This document shows, piece by piece, positions 19,098-27,162 of a DNA stretch of 64,000 bases. The notes under the pieces were generated by a model, which worked only from the letters and a program-made list of their open reading frames with translations, was not told the DNA's origin and searched no databases. The stretch comes from Rathayibacter sp. SD072 (GTDB lineage Bacteria; Actinomycetota; Actinomycetes; Actinomycetales; Microbacteriaceae): positions 124,001 to 188,000 of the forward strand of contig NZ_JADILJ010000001.1 in assembly GCF_017355185.1 (NCBI RefSeq). The letters run 5' to 3'. Positions within the stretch are counted from its first letter, which is position 1. The number at the start of each line of letters is the position of its first letter. Made by a program: the position numbers and the translations under genes.

Positions 19098-19104
19098 TAG
19101 CGTA
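19098..19104. promoter_or_regulatory. Interleaved divergent -10 boxes for pabB and the class IV aminotransferase
   Basis: The 7-bp core TAGCGTA gives TAGCGT on the plus strand (19098-19103) and TACGCT on the minus strand (19104-19099). The plus-strand start codon lies 8 nt and the minus-strand start codon 6 nt downstream, so one patch of melted DNA could serve two leaderless transcripts. Confidence 0.6.
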
Positions 19105-19111
19105 GGCCGTC

Positions 19112-19873
19112 GTGGACGACGAGCAGGTGCGGGACTGGGACGGGCGGGAGCTCGGCGCCCCGCGCGCGCCGTCGAGCCCCCCTCTCCTCGCCGCCGACTC
19201 GTGGCTCGTCTCCGAGGGCCGCGTGCGCGGACTCGACCTGCACCGCGAGCGCTTCCTCGGTGCGGTCTCGGCGGCCCGGGGCCCGGCCGACGCCGGCGCC
19301 TTCTTCGACGCGGCCGTCACCGCCCTCCCCCGCACCGGCGACCTCTTCCCCCGCGTCGAGCTCGACTCCGGCGGACTGCGCCTGCGGCTGCGCCCCGCCC
19401 CGCCCCGCACCCGCTCGGTCGTCCTCTGGACCAGCCCCGTCGACCCGCGGCGCGTCCCGGAGTGGAAGGGTCCGGACATCGCCCGGCTCGCGCTCCTGCG
19501 GGCGAGGGCGATCGCGAACGGCGCCGACGAGGCCGTGATCCTCGACGCCGACGGCGCGATCCTCGACGGCGCGACGAGCGCGGTGCTCTGGTGGCTCGGC
19601 GACACCCTCGTCGTCCCTCCGCCCACCAGCCCGCGCGTGCGCAGCGTCACGGCGCGCACGATCTCGGTGCTCGCCGGCGCCCTGGGCGTCGATGTCCTCG
19701 AGGCTCCCTCGGAGCCGGAGTCGCTCGACGGCCGGGAGGTGTGGGTGGTCAACGCCCTGCACGGGGCGCGGGTGGCGACCTCCTGGGTCGGCGGACCGGC
19801 GCTCGCCGCCGAGCCCGGCCGGCTCGACGCGTGGCGGCGCCGCCTGGACGCGCTCCGACGCCCCCTGCCCTGA
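19112..19873 (+). CDS. Class IV aminotransferase (PabC-like)
   Basis: 253 residues. The fold IV pattern is visible: LHRERFL near the N-terminus, a candidate PLP lysine in EWKGPDIARL, then ANGADEAVILDADGAILDGATSAVLWW, which parallels the E/N-x-T/S-S-N region of aminodeoxychorismate lyases and branched-chain aminotransferases. Head-to-head placement with pabB suggests a role in p-aminobenzoate formation, but another class IV gene at 39894 matches the family better, so the division of labour is open. GTG start, leaderless context. Confidence 0.75.
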   Translation: MDDEQVRDWDGRELGAPRAPSSPPLLAADSWLVSEGRVRGLDLHRERFLGAVSAARGPADAGAFFDAAVTALPRTGDLFPRVELDSGGLRLRLRPAPPRTRSVVLWTSPVDPRRVPEWKGPDIARLALLRARAIANGADEAVILDADGAILDGATSAVLWWLGDTLVVPPPTSPRVRSVTARTISVLAGALGVDVLEAPSEPESLDGREVWVVNALHGARVATSWVGGPALAAEPGRLDAWRRRLDALRRPLP

Positions 19874-19904
19874 CGGCGCTCTGCCGATCCTGCAGGATGG
19901 AGGG

Positions 19905-20561
19905 GTGCCTCCCTCTCCTCCGACCCGTGCCGTCGCCCCGGCGGTGCTCCTGCTCCCGGCCCTCTTCGTCGCAGGATGCGCGACCGCTCCCGCCGCGCCC
20001 GCGGTCACGAGCACCGCGCAGGCGCTCATGGACTACCCGTACTACGAGCTCGAGGAACTGGTAGCGGACGCCGACCGGATCGTCGAGGGCACCGTCGTCT
20101 CGACGTCGGACGTCGTCGCGTACCCGGTCTTCGAGGGGGACGACCCGTACCTGAACCCTCTCTCCGAGGCGTCCGAGGAGGAGCGGGAGGCGGCGAGCAG
20201 CGAAGGCGCCCACGCCACCACCGAGGTCGTGCTCGACGTGACCGGCGTGCACAAGGGCGAGAGCCCGGACCGCCTCGTGATCACGCAGTGGGGCGGCGTC
20301 CTCGACGGCGTGCTGACCACCAGCGCGCAACAGCCCCTCCTCGTCCCCGGCGAGGACTACCTCCTCTTCCTCGGCGAGGGCGAGCGCCCGGGCACCCTCG
20401 GTGGCGGTGCCGGCAGCTACGAAGCGTCCGACGGCGCCTTCCTCGCGATGGCCGACCACGCTCCGGTCGCGTCGCTCGAGCGCGAGGAGCTCGCGATCCT
20501 CCTCGCCTCCGACGGCGCCCGTGCGCCTCTCGCGCAGTGGCGGTATGAGCGAGGCCGGTGA
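19905..20561 (+). CDS. Predicted lipoprotein of unknown function
   Basis: 218 residues. A short N-terminus leads into AVLLLPALFVAGC, a signal peptide with lipobox VAGC, so the mature protein should be lipid-anchored outside the membrane. The mature part contains LVADADRIVEGTVVSTSDV, an acidic segment with EASEEEREAASSEG, and VPGEDYLLFLGEGERPG, a beta-rich pattern seen in secreted actinobacterial hypotheticals. No enzyme motif recognised. The GTG has GGAGGG directly before it and a CAGGAT box 6 nt upstream. Its end overlaps the next gene by 17 nt. Confidence 0.75.
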   Translation: MPPSPPTRAVAPAVLLLPALFVAGCATAPAAPAVTSTAQALMDYPYYELEELVADADRIVEGTVVSTSDVVAYPVFEGDDPYLNPLSEASEEEREAASSEGAHATTEVVLDVTGVHKGESPDRLVITQWGGVLDGVLTTSAQQPLLVPGEDYLLFLGEGERPGTLGGGAGSYEASDGAFLAMADHAPVASLEREELAILLASDGARAPLAQWRYERGR

Positions 20562-21021
20562 CTTCCTGCGCGCCGTCCTCGCCTACGAGGGCGACGAGTG
20601 GCGCGCTCAGGACGTGCGCGAGCGGCTGGGGAACGACCTGGACTCGACCGGGGCGTCGGTCGGAGCGGTGCGCGGGAGCGTCCGGGACGCGCTGAACAAG
20701 TTCCGCGGGCTGGACCACGACGGCGTGACCGCGCTCGCCTCGGAGCTCTGGCAGCCCCCCGTCTTCGAGCACCGGCTCGCCGCGGTGGTGCTGCTGCAGT
20801 CCCGCGTCGCTCTGCTGCGCGCCTCCGATCTGACCCGATTGGAGGGCTTCGTGCGCGACGGCCGGGTGGCCGAGCTCGTGGACCCGCTCGCCCGGGACGT
20901 GGTGCGACCCCTGCGCGATGCACTCGACGGGCGCGCTCGCGCACGGATGGACGCGGTCCTGGACCGCTGGGCGTCCGAGGGCGGGATGCCCGCACGGGCC
21001 GCCGCGCTCGTCACACGCTGA
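20545..21021 (+). CDS. Short AlkD-like (HEAT-repeat) DNA alkylation repair protein
   Basis: 158 residues. The segment ALASELWQPPVFEHRLAAVVLL followed by DLTRLEGFV and WVAELVDPLA-like VAELVDPLARDVV resembles the first HEAT-like repeats of AlkD glycosylases (WxxpxhExRxxAlxLL, VDxLa). Typical AlkD proteins have about 230 residues, so this one is short and the catalytic Asp/Trp set of the C-terminal half cannot be seen. It may be a structural relative without glycosylase activity. It overlaps the lipoprotein gene by 17 nt at its start and the convergent cydC gene by 11 nt at its end. Confidence 0.55.
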   Translation: MSEAGDFLRAVLAYEGDEWRAQDVRERLGNDLDSTGASVGAVRGSVRDALNKFRGLDHDGVTALASELWQPPVFEHRLAAVVLLQSRVALLRASDLTRLEGFVRDGRVAELVDPLARDVVRPLRDALDGRARARMDAVLDRWASEGGMPARAAALVTR

Positions 21022-22666
21022 CGGCGGTCCCTCCCGAGACGACGACCCGGCGGTCGAAGGAGAGCGACGGATCCACGCGGTGCGCGATCAGGATCACCGT
21101 GCGGCCGCCCGCGGCGTCCAGCAGATCGGCGAGCAGCGCGTCGGCGACCGGGGCGTCGACCGAGGCGGTGGGCTCGTCGAGGACGAGCACCGCGAAGTCG
21201 GCCAGCAGGGCGCGCGCCAGGGCGAGGCGCTGCGCCTGCCCGCCCGAGACGAGGGAGCCGCGCTCCCCCACGCGGGCGTCCAGCCCGCCGCGGGACGCGG
21301 TCCAGCCCGCGAGACCGACCCGGTCGAGCACGGCCTCGAGCTCCTCGACCGACGCGGAGGGTCGCGCGAAGAGCAGGTTCTGCCGGACGGTGTCGTCGAA
21401 GAGGTAGGGCTGCTGCTCGACGAGGCCGACCACGCGGCGCACGTCGGCCTGCGGCAGCAGGCGCGCCTCCACTCCCCCGACGAGGTACGAGCCCGAGTGG
21501 TCGAGGAAGCGCACGAGCGCGTGGGCGAGCGTGGTCTTGCCGGATCCGCTGCCGCCGGTCACGAGGACCCGCTCGCCCGCGGGCAGATCGAGGGTCACGT
21601 TCGCCAGCGCCGGAGCGGAGGCACCCGGCCACGACACCGACACGTCGCGGAGCACGAGATCGGCACCCTGCGGCGCCGGTGCGAGCGGATCGACGTCGGC
21701 GTCGGTCGCCAGGGCGGGCGACGCGGCCTCGCGGTCGAGATCGGCGAGACGCTGCGCGCTCGACAGGGCGGTCCGCGCGGACTGCACCGCCGCCGGAGCG
21801 ACCGCCACGACCTCGAAGACGGCCAGCGGCACCAGCGCGAGCACCCCCAGGGCGGGACCCCCGAGCGACTCCACCGAGGGGATGCCGAGCGCCAGCGACG
21901 CCCAGACCGCGCCGCCGGAGCAGAGCGCCAGGATCGCCGCGGCGAGTCCCGTCGACATCGCGCGGCGCCGGGCCGCGCGGGTGAGGGCCGCCTCCGCCTC
22001 GGCGACGTCGGCCAGCGCTCCCTCCGCCGCGTCGAAGGCGATCAGGACGTCGAGACGGGTGATCAGCAGGTTCAGCCGCTCCGCGAGCTCTCCGCGCAAC
22101 GGCGCCAGCTCGCGGTCGGCGCGGGCCGAGACGAGCCCGGAGCCCAGCGCCCCCGCGACGAAGGCCACGAGCAGGAGCGCGAGCAGCACCGCTCCCGCGG
22201 CGGGGAGCAGGAGCCAGACGCCCACGACGGCGAGCGTCGACACGGTCAGCGCCACCACCAGCGGCTGCACGATCCGCAGCGGCACGTCCTGCTGAGCGTC
22301 GACGTCGGCGACCACGCGCGAGACGAGGTCGCCGCGGCGCACCCGGCCGAGCCCGTCGGGCGCGACCGGGACGAGCCGGTCGTAGACGCCGGCCCGCAGG
22401 TCCGCGAGAGCCCGGAAGGCGGCGTCGTGACCGCTCAGCCGCTCGAGGTAGCGGAAGAAGGCCCGGGCGAGGGCGAAGGCGCGGACCCCGACGACCGCCA
22501 TCGAGAGGAAGAGGATCGGCGGCTGCTCCGCCGCGCGGACGATCAGCCACGCCGAGCAGGCCAGCAGGGCGACGACGGAGGCGGAGGAGAGCAGGCCGAA
22601 GGAGAGGCCGGGCAGGAAGCGCCGCGCGGGCGGCATCGCCGCGCGCAGGACGTCGGCGCGCTTCAT
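21011..22666 (-). CDS. cydC: Thiol reductant ABC exporter, CydC subunit
   Basis: 551 residues. An N-terminal six-span membrane domain is followed by a nucleotide-binding domain with Walker A GGSGSGKTT, signature VSGGQAQRLALARALL and Walker B VLVLDEPTA. CydDC exports cysteine/glutathione and is needed for assembly of cytochrome bd. The ATG at 22666 overlaps the cydD stop (ATGA), indicating coupling; the longer open frame upstream lies in cydD. Last gene of cydABDC. Confidence 0.92.
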   Translation of the reverse strand: MKRADVLRAAMPPARRFLPGLSFGLLSSASVVALLACSAWLIVRAAEQPPILFLSMAVVGVRAFALARAFFRYLERLSGHDAAFRALADLRAGVYDRLVPVAPDGLGRVRRGDLVSRVVADVDAQQDVPLRIVQPLVVALTVSTLAVVGVWLLLPAAGAVLLALLLVAFVAGALGSGLVSARADRELAPLRGELAERLNLLITRLDVLIAFDAAEGALADVAEAEAALTRAARRRAMSTGLAAAILALCSGGAVWASLALGIPSVESLGGPALGVLALVPLAVFEVVAVAPAAVQSARTALSSAQRLADLDREAASPALATDADVDPLAPAPQGADLVLRDVSVSWPGASAPALANVTLDLPAGERVLVTGGSGSGKTTLAHALVRFLDHSGSYLVGGVEARLLPQADVRRVVGLVEQQPYLFDDTVRQNLLFARPSASVEELEAVLDRVGLAGWTASRGGLDARVGERGSLVSGGQAQRLALARALLADFAVLVLDEPTASVDAPVADALLADLLDAAGGRTVILIAHRVDPSLSFDRRVVVSGGTAVSV

Positions 22667-24288
22667 CGGAGCACCGCCCCGGCCGGAGACAGCGCGAGGA
22701 CGGCATCGGCGGCGGCGATCGTCGCCGGTCGGTGCGTCGCGACGATCACGATCGCCCCGTCGTCGGCCAGGCTGCGCAGTCCGGCGAGCAGCCGACGCTC
22801 CGACTCGTCGTCGAGCGCCGCGGTCGGCTCGTCGAGCGCCAGCACGGCGGCGTCCCGCTCGAGCAGGCGGTGCACGGCGCGCGCGACGGCCACCCTGGCG
22901 CTCTGCCCGCCCGAGAGGCCCGTCCCCTCCGCGTCCACGCCGCGCGACGGATCGACGTCCACCGCTGCGAGCCGCAGGGCCCGCTCGAGGCGGTCCGCGT
23001 CCACCGACCTCGCACCGAGGGCGGCGTTCGAGGCCACCGTGCCGGGAAGCAGATCGGCGCGCTGCCCCGCCCAGGCCAGCCACTCGCGGCCGGACCGCGT
23101 CGAGACCGGCTCCCCGCCGAGGAGGACGGCTCCGGAGGAGGGCACGAAGCCCGCGAGGACGCCGAGCAGGGTGGACTTGCCGGATCCGCTCGCTCCGACC
23201 ACCGCCGTGATCGTGCCCGGGGCGAAGGTCGCGTCGACGGGAGCGAGGACGCGTCCCGCTCCGTCGTCGACCGCGACCTCCCGCAGCTCGAGGGCGCCGC
23301 GTGCTCGGGGAGCAGGGGACGCCGCCGGCAGGAGCGCCGCGCGCTCGATCACCGAGAAGGCCGCGTCGGCGGCCTGCACACCGTCGGCCGCCGCGTGGAA
23401 CTCGGCGCCGACCTGCCGGACGGGCAGGAACACGTCGGGCGCCAGCACGAGGACGAACAGGCCCACCGCCAGCGCGAGGGACCCGTCGACCAGTCGCAGC
23501 CCGATCGAGACCGCGACGAGCGCGACCGACAGCGACCCTGCGAGCTCGAGCACGAACCCGCTCACGAATGTCACGCGCAGCACCTTCATGGTGTGCGCGC
23601 GGTACTCCTCGGTCAGAGCGCGGATCCGCGCGCTCTGGCGCTCCGCCCGCCCGAAGATCTTGAGCGTCGCGAGCCCGCCGACCGTGTCGACGAAGCCGGA
23701 GGCGAGCGCCTGCAGCCGGTCCCACTGCCGCTTCTGCACGGCCTGCGTCGCCCAGCCGATCAGGATCATGAAGACCGGGATCAGCGGGAGCGTCACGATC
23801 AGGAAGAGCGCACTGAGCGGATCGGCGAGCAGGACTACGCCGACGAGGATCGGAGTCGTGACCGCCGTCGCGATCAGCTGCGGCAGGTAGCGGGCGAAGT
23901 AGCCGTCGAGCGCGTCGAGCCCGCCGCCCAGCAGCGCGACGTCGCCGCCGGAGCCGCTTCCGGAGCGCCCGGACGGCCCGAGCGCGACGACGGCCTCGAG
24001 GACCGCGGCGCGCAGCTGCGCCTTCGCCCCCACTCCGCCCCGGACCGCGGTGACCTCGGTCGCCCAGGCCAGCGCCGAGCGCACCGCCACCACCACGAGC
24101 AGCCCGCCCAGCAGCGGACCGAGCGCCGACGCCGATCGGCCGTCGACCGCTCCGGCGACGAGCTGCGCGACCAGCCAGGCGAACGCGATCGCTCCCAGGG
24201 TGCGGGCGAGCGCGAGAGCGCCGCCGAGCACGAGGAACGCACGCGCCGCCCGGGCGTAGCGGAGCAGACGGGGGTCGAGGGGCTTCAC
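22663..24288 (-). CDS. cydD: Thiol reductant ABC exporter, CydD subunit
   Basis: 541 residues. Membrane domain with PLIPVFMILIGW and a following AxxxQW-like stretch (TQAVQKRQWDRLQALASGF) typical of CydD, then a nucleotide-binding domain with Walker A GASGSGKST, signature LSGGQSARVAVARAV and Walker B VLALDEPTAAL. It pairs with CydC. The GTG start lies 32 nt after cydB. Confidence 0.92.
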   Translation of the reverse strand: MKPLDPRLLRYARAARAFLVLGGALALARTLGAIAFAWLVAQLVAGAVDGRSASALGPLLGGLLVVVAVRSALAWATEVTAVRGGVGAKAQLRAAVLEAVVALGPSGRSGSGSGGDVALLGGGLDALDGYFARYLPQLIATAVTTPILVGVVLLADPLSALFLIVTLPLIPVFMILIGWATQAVQKRQWDRLQALASGFVDTVGGLATLKIFGRAERQSARIRALTEEYRAHTMKVLRVTFVSGFVLELAGSLSVALVAVSIGLRLVDGSLALAVGLFVLVLAPDVFLPVRQVGAEFHAAADGVQAADAAFSVIERAALLPAASPAPRARGALELREVAVDDGAGRVLAPVDATFAPGTITAVVGASGSGKSTLLGVLAGFVPSSGAVLLGGEPVSTRSGREWLAWAGQRADLLPGTVASNAALGARSVDADRLERALRLAAVDVDPSRGVDAEGTGLSGGQSARVAVARAVHRLLERDAAVLALDEPTAALDDESERRLLAGLRSLADDGAIVIVATHRPATIAAADAVLALSPAGAVLR

Positions 24289-24320
24289 GTCAGAGGGGGC
24301 TTCCGGTCGCGGGCGTCACG

Positions 24321-25325
24321 TCAGTGGGCGTCCACCGGGATCTGCGTGCGGGTGATGCGCTTGCGGAAGATCCAGTAGGTCCAGGCCTGGTACCCCACGA
24401 TCAGCGGGACGAACACCAGCGCCGTCCAGCTCATGACCGTCAGCGTATAGGGCGTGCTCGAGGCGTTCTCGATCGTGAGGCTGTTCGCCGCGTCGTTCGA
24501 CGCGGGCATCACCGCGGGGAACAGCGTCGTGAACAGCGCGAGGACCGCGAGGGCGATCGTGCCGGCGAGGAGGCCGAAGGCGCGGCCCTCCCGACCTCGG
24601 AGGTTCGCCACCCAGGCCAGGATCAGTGCCCCGGCAGCGGCGAGCGAGAGCAGCCACGAGGGGCCGGTGCCCGACTGCAGGTTCGTCCAGGCCAGGAACA
24701 CCGCCGCGACCACGATCGTGAGCAGCCCCGCCTTCGTCGCCAGCCGGCGCGCCCTCTCACGGATCTCCCCGTCCGTCTTGAGCGACACGAAGACCACTCC
24801 GTGCGTGAAGAACAGCAGGAGGGTCGTCAGACCGCCCAGGAGCGCATAGGGGTTCAGCAGGTCGAAGACGGTGCCGGTGTAGTTGTGGTCGGCGTCCAGC
24901 GGCACGCCCTGCACGATGTTCGCGAAGGCGACGCCCCAGAGGAACGCCGGCAGCGCCGAGCCCACCACGATCATGCGGTCGAACCGGGTCTTCCAGGCCG
25001 CCTCCGGGCGCTGGTGGCGGTACTCGAACGAGACGCCGCGCGCGATCAGCGCGAGCAGGATCACCAGCAGCGGCAGGTAGAAGCCGCTGAAGAGCGTCGC
25101 GTACCACTCGGGGAACGCCGCGAACATCGCCGCCCCCGCCACGATGACCCAGGTCTCGTTGAGGTCCCACACCGGGCCGATGGTGTTGATGAGGACCCGG
25201 CGGTCGGTGTCGTCGCGACCGAGGAACGGGAGCGACATGCCGACGCCGAAGTCGAAGCCGTCGAGGACGAAGTAGCCGATGAAGAACGCGGCGACGATCC
25301 AGAACCAGAGGGTGGGCAGATCCAT
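24321..25325 (-). CDS. cydB: Cytochrome bd ubiquinol/menaquinol oxidase subunit II
   Basis: 334 residues, all membrane-embedded. The N-terminus LWFWIVAAFFIGYFVLDGFD with GVGM is diagnostic for CydB, as is NTIGPVWDLNETWVI. It completes the bd oxidase with CydA. The ATG is preceded by AGGAGG 7 nt upstream, and the gene starts 11 nt after the cydA stop. Confidence 0.96.
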   Translation of the reverse strand: MDLPTLWFWIVAAFFIGYFVLDGFDFGVGMSLPFLGRDDTDRRVLINTIGPVWDLNETWVIVAGAAMFAAFPEWYATLFSGFYLPLLVILLALIARGVSFEYRHQRPEAAWKTRFDRMIVVGSALPAFLWGVAFANIVQGVPLDADHNYTGTVFDLLNPYALLGGLTTLLLFFTHGVVFVSLKTDGEIRERARRLATKAGLLTIVVAAVFLAWTNLQSGTGPSWLLSLAAAGALILAWVANLRGREGRAFGLLAGTIALAVLALFTTLFPAVMPASNDAANSLTIENASSTPYTLTVMSWTALVFVPLIVGYQAWTYWIFRKRITRTQIPVDAH

Positions 25326-25336
25326 GGTGGTGCCTC

Positions 25337-26746
25337 CTAGTAGACGGTGCCGACGAGCTGCGGGCGACCGCTCTCCTCGTCGATCTCGGGGGCGTCGTCC
25401 GGTCCGGCCTGGGCCGCCCGCTTGATGAGCCGGAACTCGACGACCGCGAGGGTGCCGTAGATCGCGGTGAACGCGAGGAGCGAGATCAGCACCTCGACTC
25501 CGCTGACGCCGGGAGAGACGCCGTCGGCGGTCTTCAGCAGGCCGAAGACCAGCCACGGCTGGCGGCCCATCTCGGTGAAGATCCAGCCCACGATCATCGC
25601 GAGCAGGGGCAGCGGAGCGGCCCAGATCGCGATCCGCCACATCCACTGCTTCGGCTCGCGGCCCTTGCGGGTGAACCAGAGGCCGGCGGCGGCGACGCCG
25701 ATCGCGAGGACGCCGAGCGCCATCATCCAGCGGAACGACCAGTAGGTGACCCAGATGATCGGCGTGTAGTCGCCGGGGCCGTAGACCTGCTCGTACTGCG
25801 CCTGCAGGTCGTTGATGCCCTCGACCGTGCCGGTGAACGTGTGCGTCGAGAGGAACGACAGAAGGTAGGGGATGCGGATCGAGAACAGCTCGCTCGAGCC
25901 GTCGGGCGTGCCCCAGGTGAAGACCGAGAACGAGGCGTCCACGCCGGTCGAGGTGCGGTACAGCGCCTCGGCCGCCGCCATCTTCATCGGCTGGGTGTCC
26001 ACCATCGCGAGGCCGAGCTGGTCGCCGGTCAGAAGGGTGAGACCGCCGCTGATGATCATCATCCAGGCGCCGAACGTGAGCGCCGGGCGCATGGTCTCGA
26101 GGTGCTGGCTGCGCGAGAGGTGGTACGCGGCGACGCTGATGATGACCGCGGCCGAGACCATGAAGCAGGCGAAGACCGTGTGCGGGAACGCCGCGAGCGC
26201 CACCTTGTTGGTCAGCAGGGCCCAGATGTCGGTGAGCTCGGCCCGGCCCTTCGCCTCGTTGATCCGGAAGCCGACCGGGTTCTGCATGAAGGCGTTCGCG
26301 GCGATGATGAAGTACGCCGAGAGCGTCGTGCCCAGCGAGGTCAGCCAGATGGTGGCGAGGTGCAGCTTCTCGGGGAGCTTGTCCCAGCCGAAGATCCAGA
26401 GGCCGATGAAGGTCGCCTCGAGGAAGAAGGCGAGGAGCCCCTCGAACGCGAGCGGCGCGCCGAAGACGTCGCCGACGAATCGGGAGTAGTCGCTCCAGTT
26501 CATGCCGAACTGGAACTCCTGGACGATGCCGGTGACGACGCCCATCGCGAAGTTGATCAGGAAGAGCTTCCCGAAGAACTTCGTGAGCTGCAGGTAGTGG
26601 ATCTTCGAGGTCCGCACCCAGGCGGTCTGGAAGATCGCGACAGTCAGGGCCATCCCGATCGTCAGCGGCACGAAGAGGAAGTGGTAGATCGTCGTCAGAC
26701 CGAACTGCCACCTCGACAGCAGGAGCGGATCCAGGAGTTCGTTCAC
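25337..26746 (-). CDS. cydA: Cytochrome bd oxidase subunit I
   Basis: 469 residues. Expected heme ligands are visible: His in IYHFLFVPLTIG (b595 site), His in FPHTVFACFM (b558) and Met in WSFRWMMALG. GWxxTEMGRQPW is the conserved C-terminal motif. The length indicates the short Q-loop form common in actinobacteria. It reduces oxygen to water with menaquinol at high affinity and supports microaerobic growth and stress tolerance. The GTG follows a TAGGCT box (26759-26754) by 7 nt, so the mRNA is probably leaderless; the longer frame to 26929 is not needed. Palindromes upstream suggest regulation. Confidence 0.96.
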   Translation of the reverse strand: MNELLDPLLLSRWQFGLTTIYHFLFVPLTIGMALTVAIFQTAWVRTSKIHYLQLTKFFGKLFLINFAMGVVTGIVQEFQFGMNWSDYSRFVGDVFGAPLAFEGLLAFFLEATFIGLWIFGWDKLPEKLHLATIWLTSLGTTLSAYFIIAANAFMQNPVGFRINEAKGRAELTDIWALLTNKVALAAFPHTVFACFMVSAAVIISVAAYHLSRSQHLETMRPALTFGAWMMIISGGLTLLTGDQLGLAMVDTQPMKMAAAEALYRTSTGVDASFSVFTWGTPDGSSELFSIRIPYLLSFLSTHTFTGTVEGINDLQAQYEQVYGPGDYTPIIWVTYWSFRWMMALGVLAIGVAAAGLWFTRKGREPKQWMWRIAIWAAPLPLLAMIVGWIFTEMGRQPWLVFGLLKTADGVSPGVSGVEVLISLLAFTAIYGTLAVVEFRLIKRAAQAGPDDAPEIDEESGRPQLVGTVY

Positions 26747-26753
26747 GGCCCCG

Positions 26754-26759
26754 AGCCTA
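26754..26759 (-). promoter_or_regulatory. cydA -10 box
   Basis: TAGGCT on the minus strand, ending 7 nt before the GTG start of cydA, which places the transcription start at or next to the start codon. The position fits with the operator-like palindromes further upstream. Confidence 0.55.
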
Positions 26760-26790
26760 GGTCCGCGTCGGGCCGCCGATGGCTTCCGAT

Positions 26791-26802
26791 CCCAGTACTG
26801 GG
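26791..26802. promoter_or_regulatory. 12-bp palindrome CCCAGTACTGGG upstream of cydA
   Basis: A perfect 12-bp palindrome centred about 50 bp upstream of the probable cydA transcription start, a position typical of an activator site that contacts RNA polymerase. The cognate regulator is unknown. Confidence 0.5.
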
Positions 26803-26891
26803 GCGGATGTGCGCCCCTTCCGACTCCTCCTGCGACACCCTTGCACGGGCCGCTCTCGACCGCCTCCGGAGGGCCGCGCGCAGAAGGTCTG

Positions 26892-26923
26892 TCGACGTCG
26901 AGGGGGAGTGTCTCGACGTCGAG
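26892..26923. promoter_or_regulatory. Paired TCGACGTCGA palindromes, 21 bp apart
   Basis: TCGACGTCGA at 26892-26901 and CTCGACGTCGAG at 26912-26923 have centres exactly 21 bp apart, i.e. two helical turns, so two dimers could bind the same DNA face. They lie in the 416-bp region between cydA (minus) and tetR (plus); the remainder of that region (26803-26891 and 26924-27100) shows no gene. Confidence 0.45.
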
Positions 26924-27100
26924 GAACACCTCCGCCTGAGGACGGTCGAGAAGGACTCGGGATCGGCAGAGGCGCTGCCGCGGACGTCTCGAGGACGAGC
27001 GATTCCCGCAGCGCGCAGAAGCTGAGGATCCGACGCCCCGGTTCCCGGCTTCCTCTCAGGATGAACGGATCGCACCGGCGTGTTGAACGTCCGTCCAGCG

Positions 27101-27120
27101 CGGGTGACCGCGGGTGACCG
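27101..27120. repeat. Tandem 10-bp repeat CGGGTGACCG x2 before tetR
   Basis: Two identical copies stand back to back, ending 30 bp before the tetR -10 box TACGAT (27151-27156). Each copy contains GGTGACC, itself nearly symmetric. It could be a regulator site overlapping the -35 region; chance duplication cannot be excluded. Confidence 0.35.
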
Positions 27121-27162
27121 CGCATGCACCGCACGCCCGGCCGCGCCCCGTACGATCGATCC

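Noticed and set aside
20545-21021. Full AlkD DNA glycosylase call for the short gene
   Set aside because: The protein lacks the C-terminal half in which the catalytic residues lie, so only AlkD-like is claimed.
26779-27117. Small plus-strand ORF of 112 codons between cydA and tetR
   Set aside because: Arg/Pro-rich composition, no ribosome site or -10 box at its start, and it spans the palindromic regulatory region.
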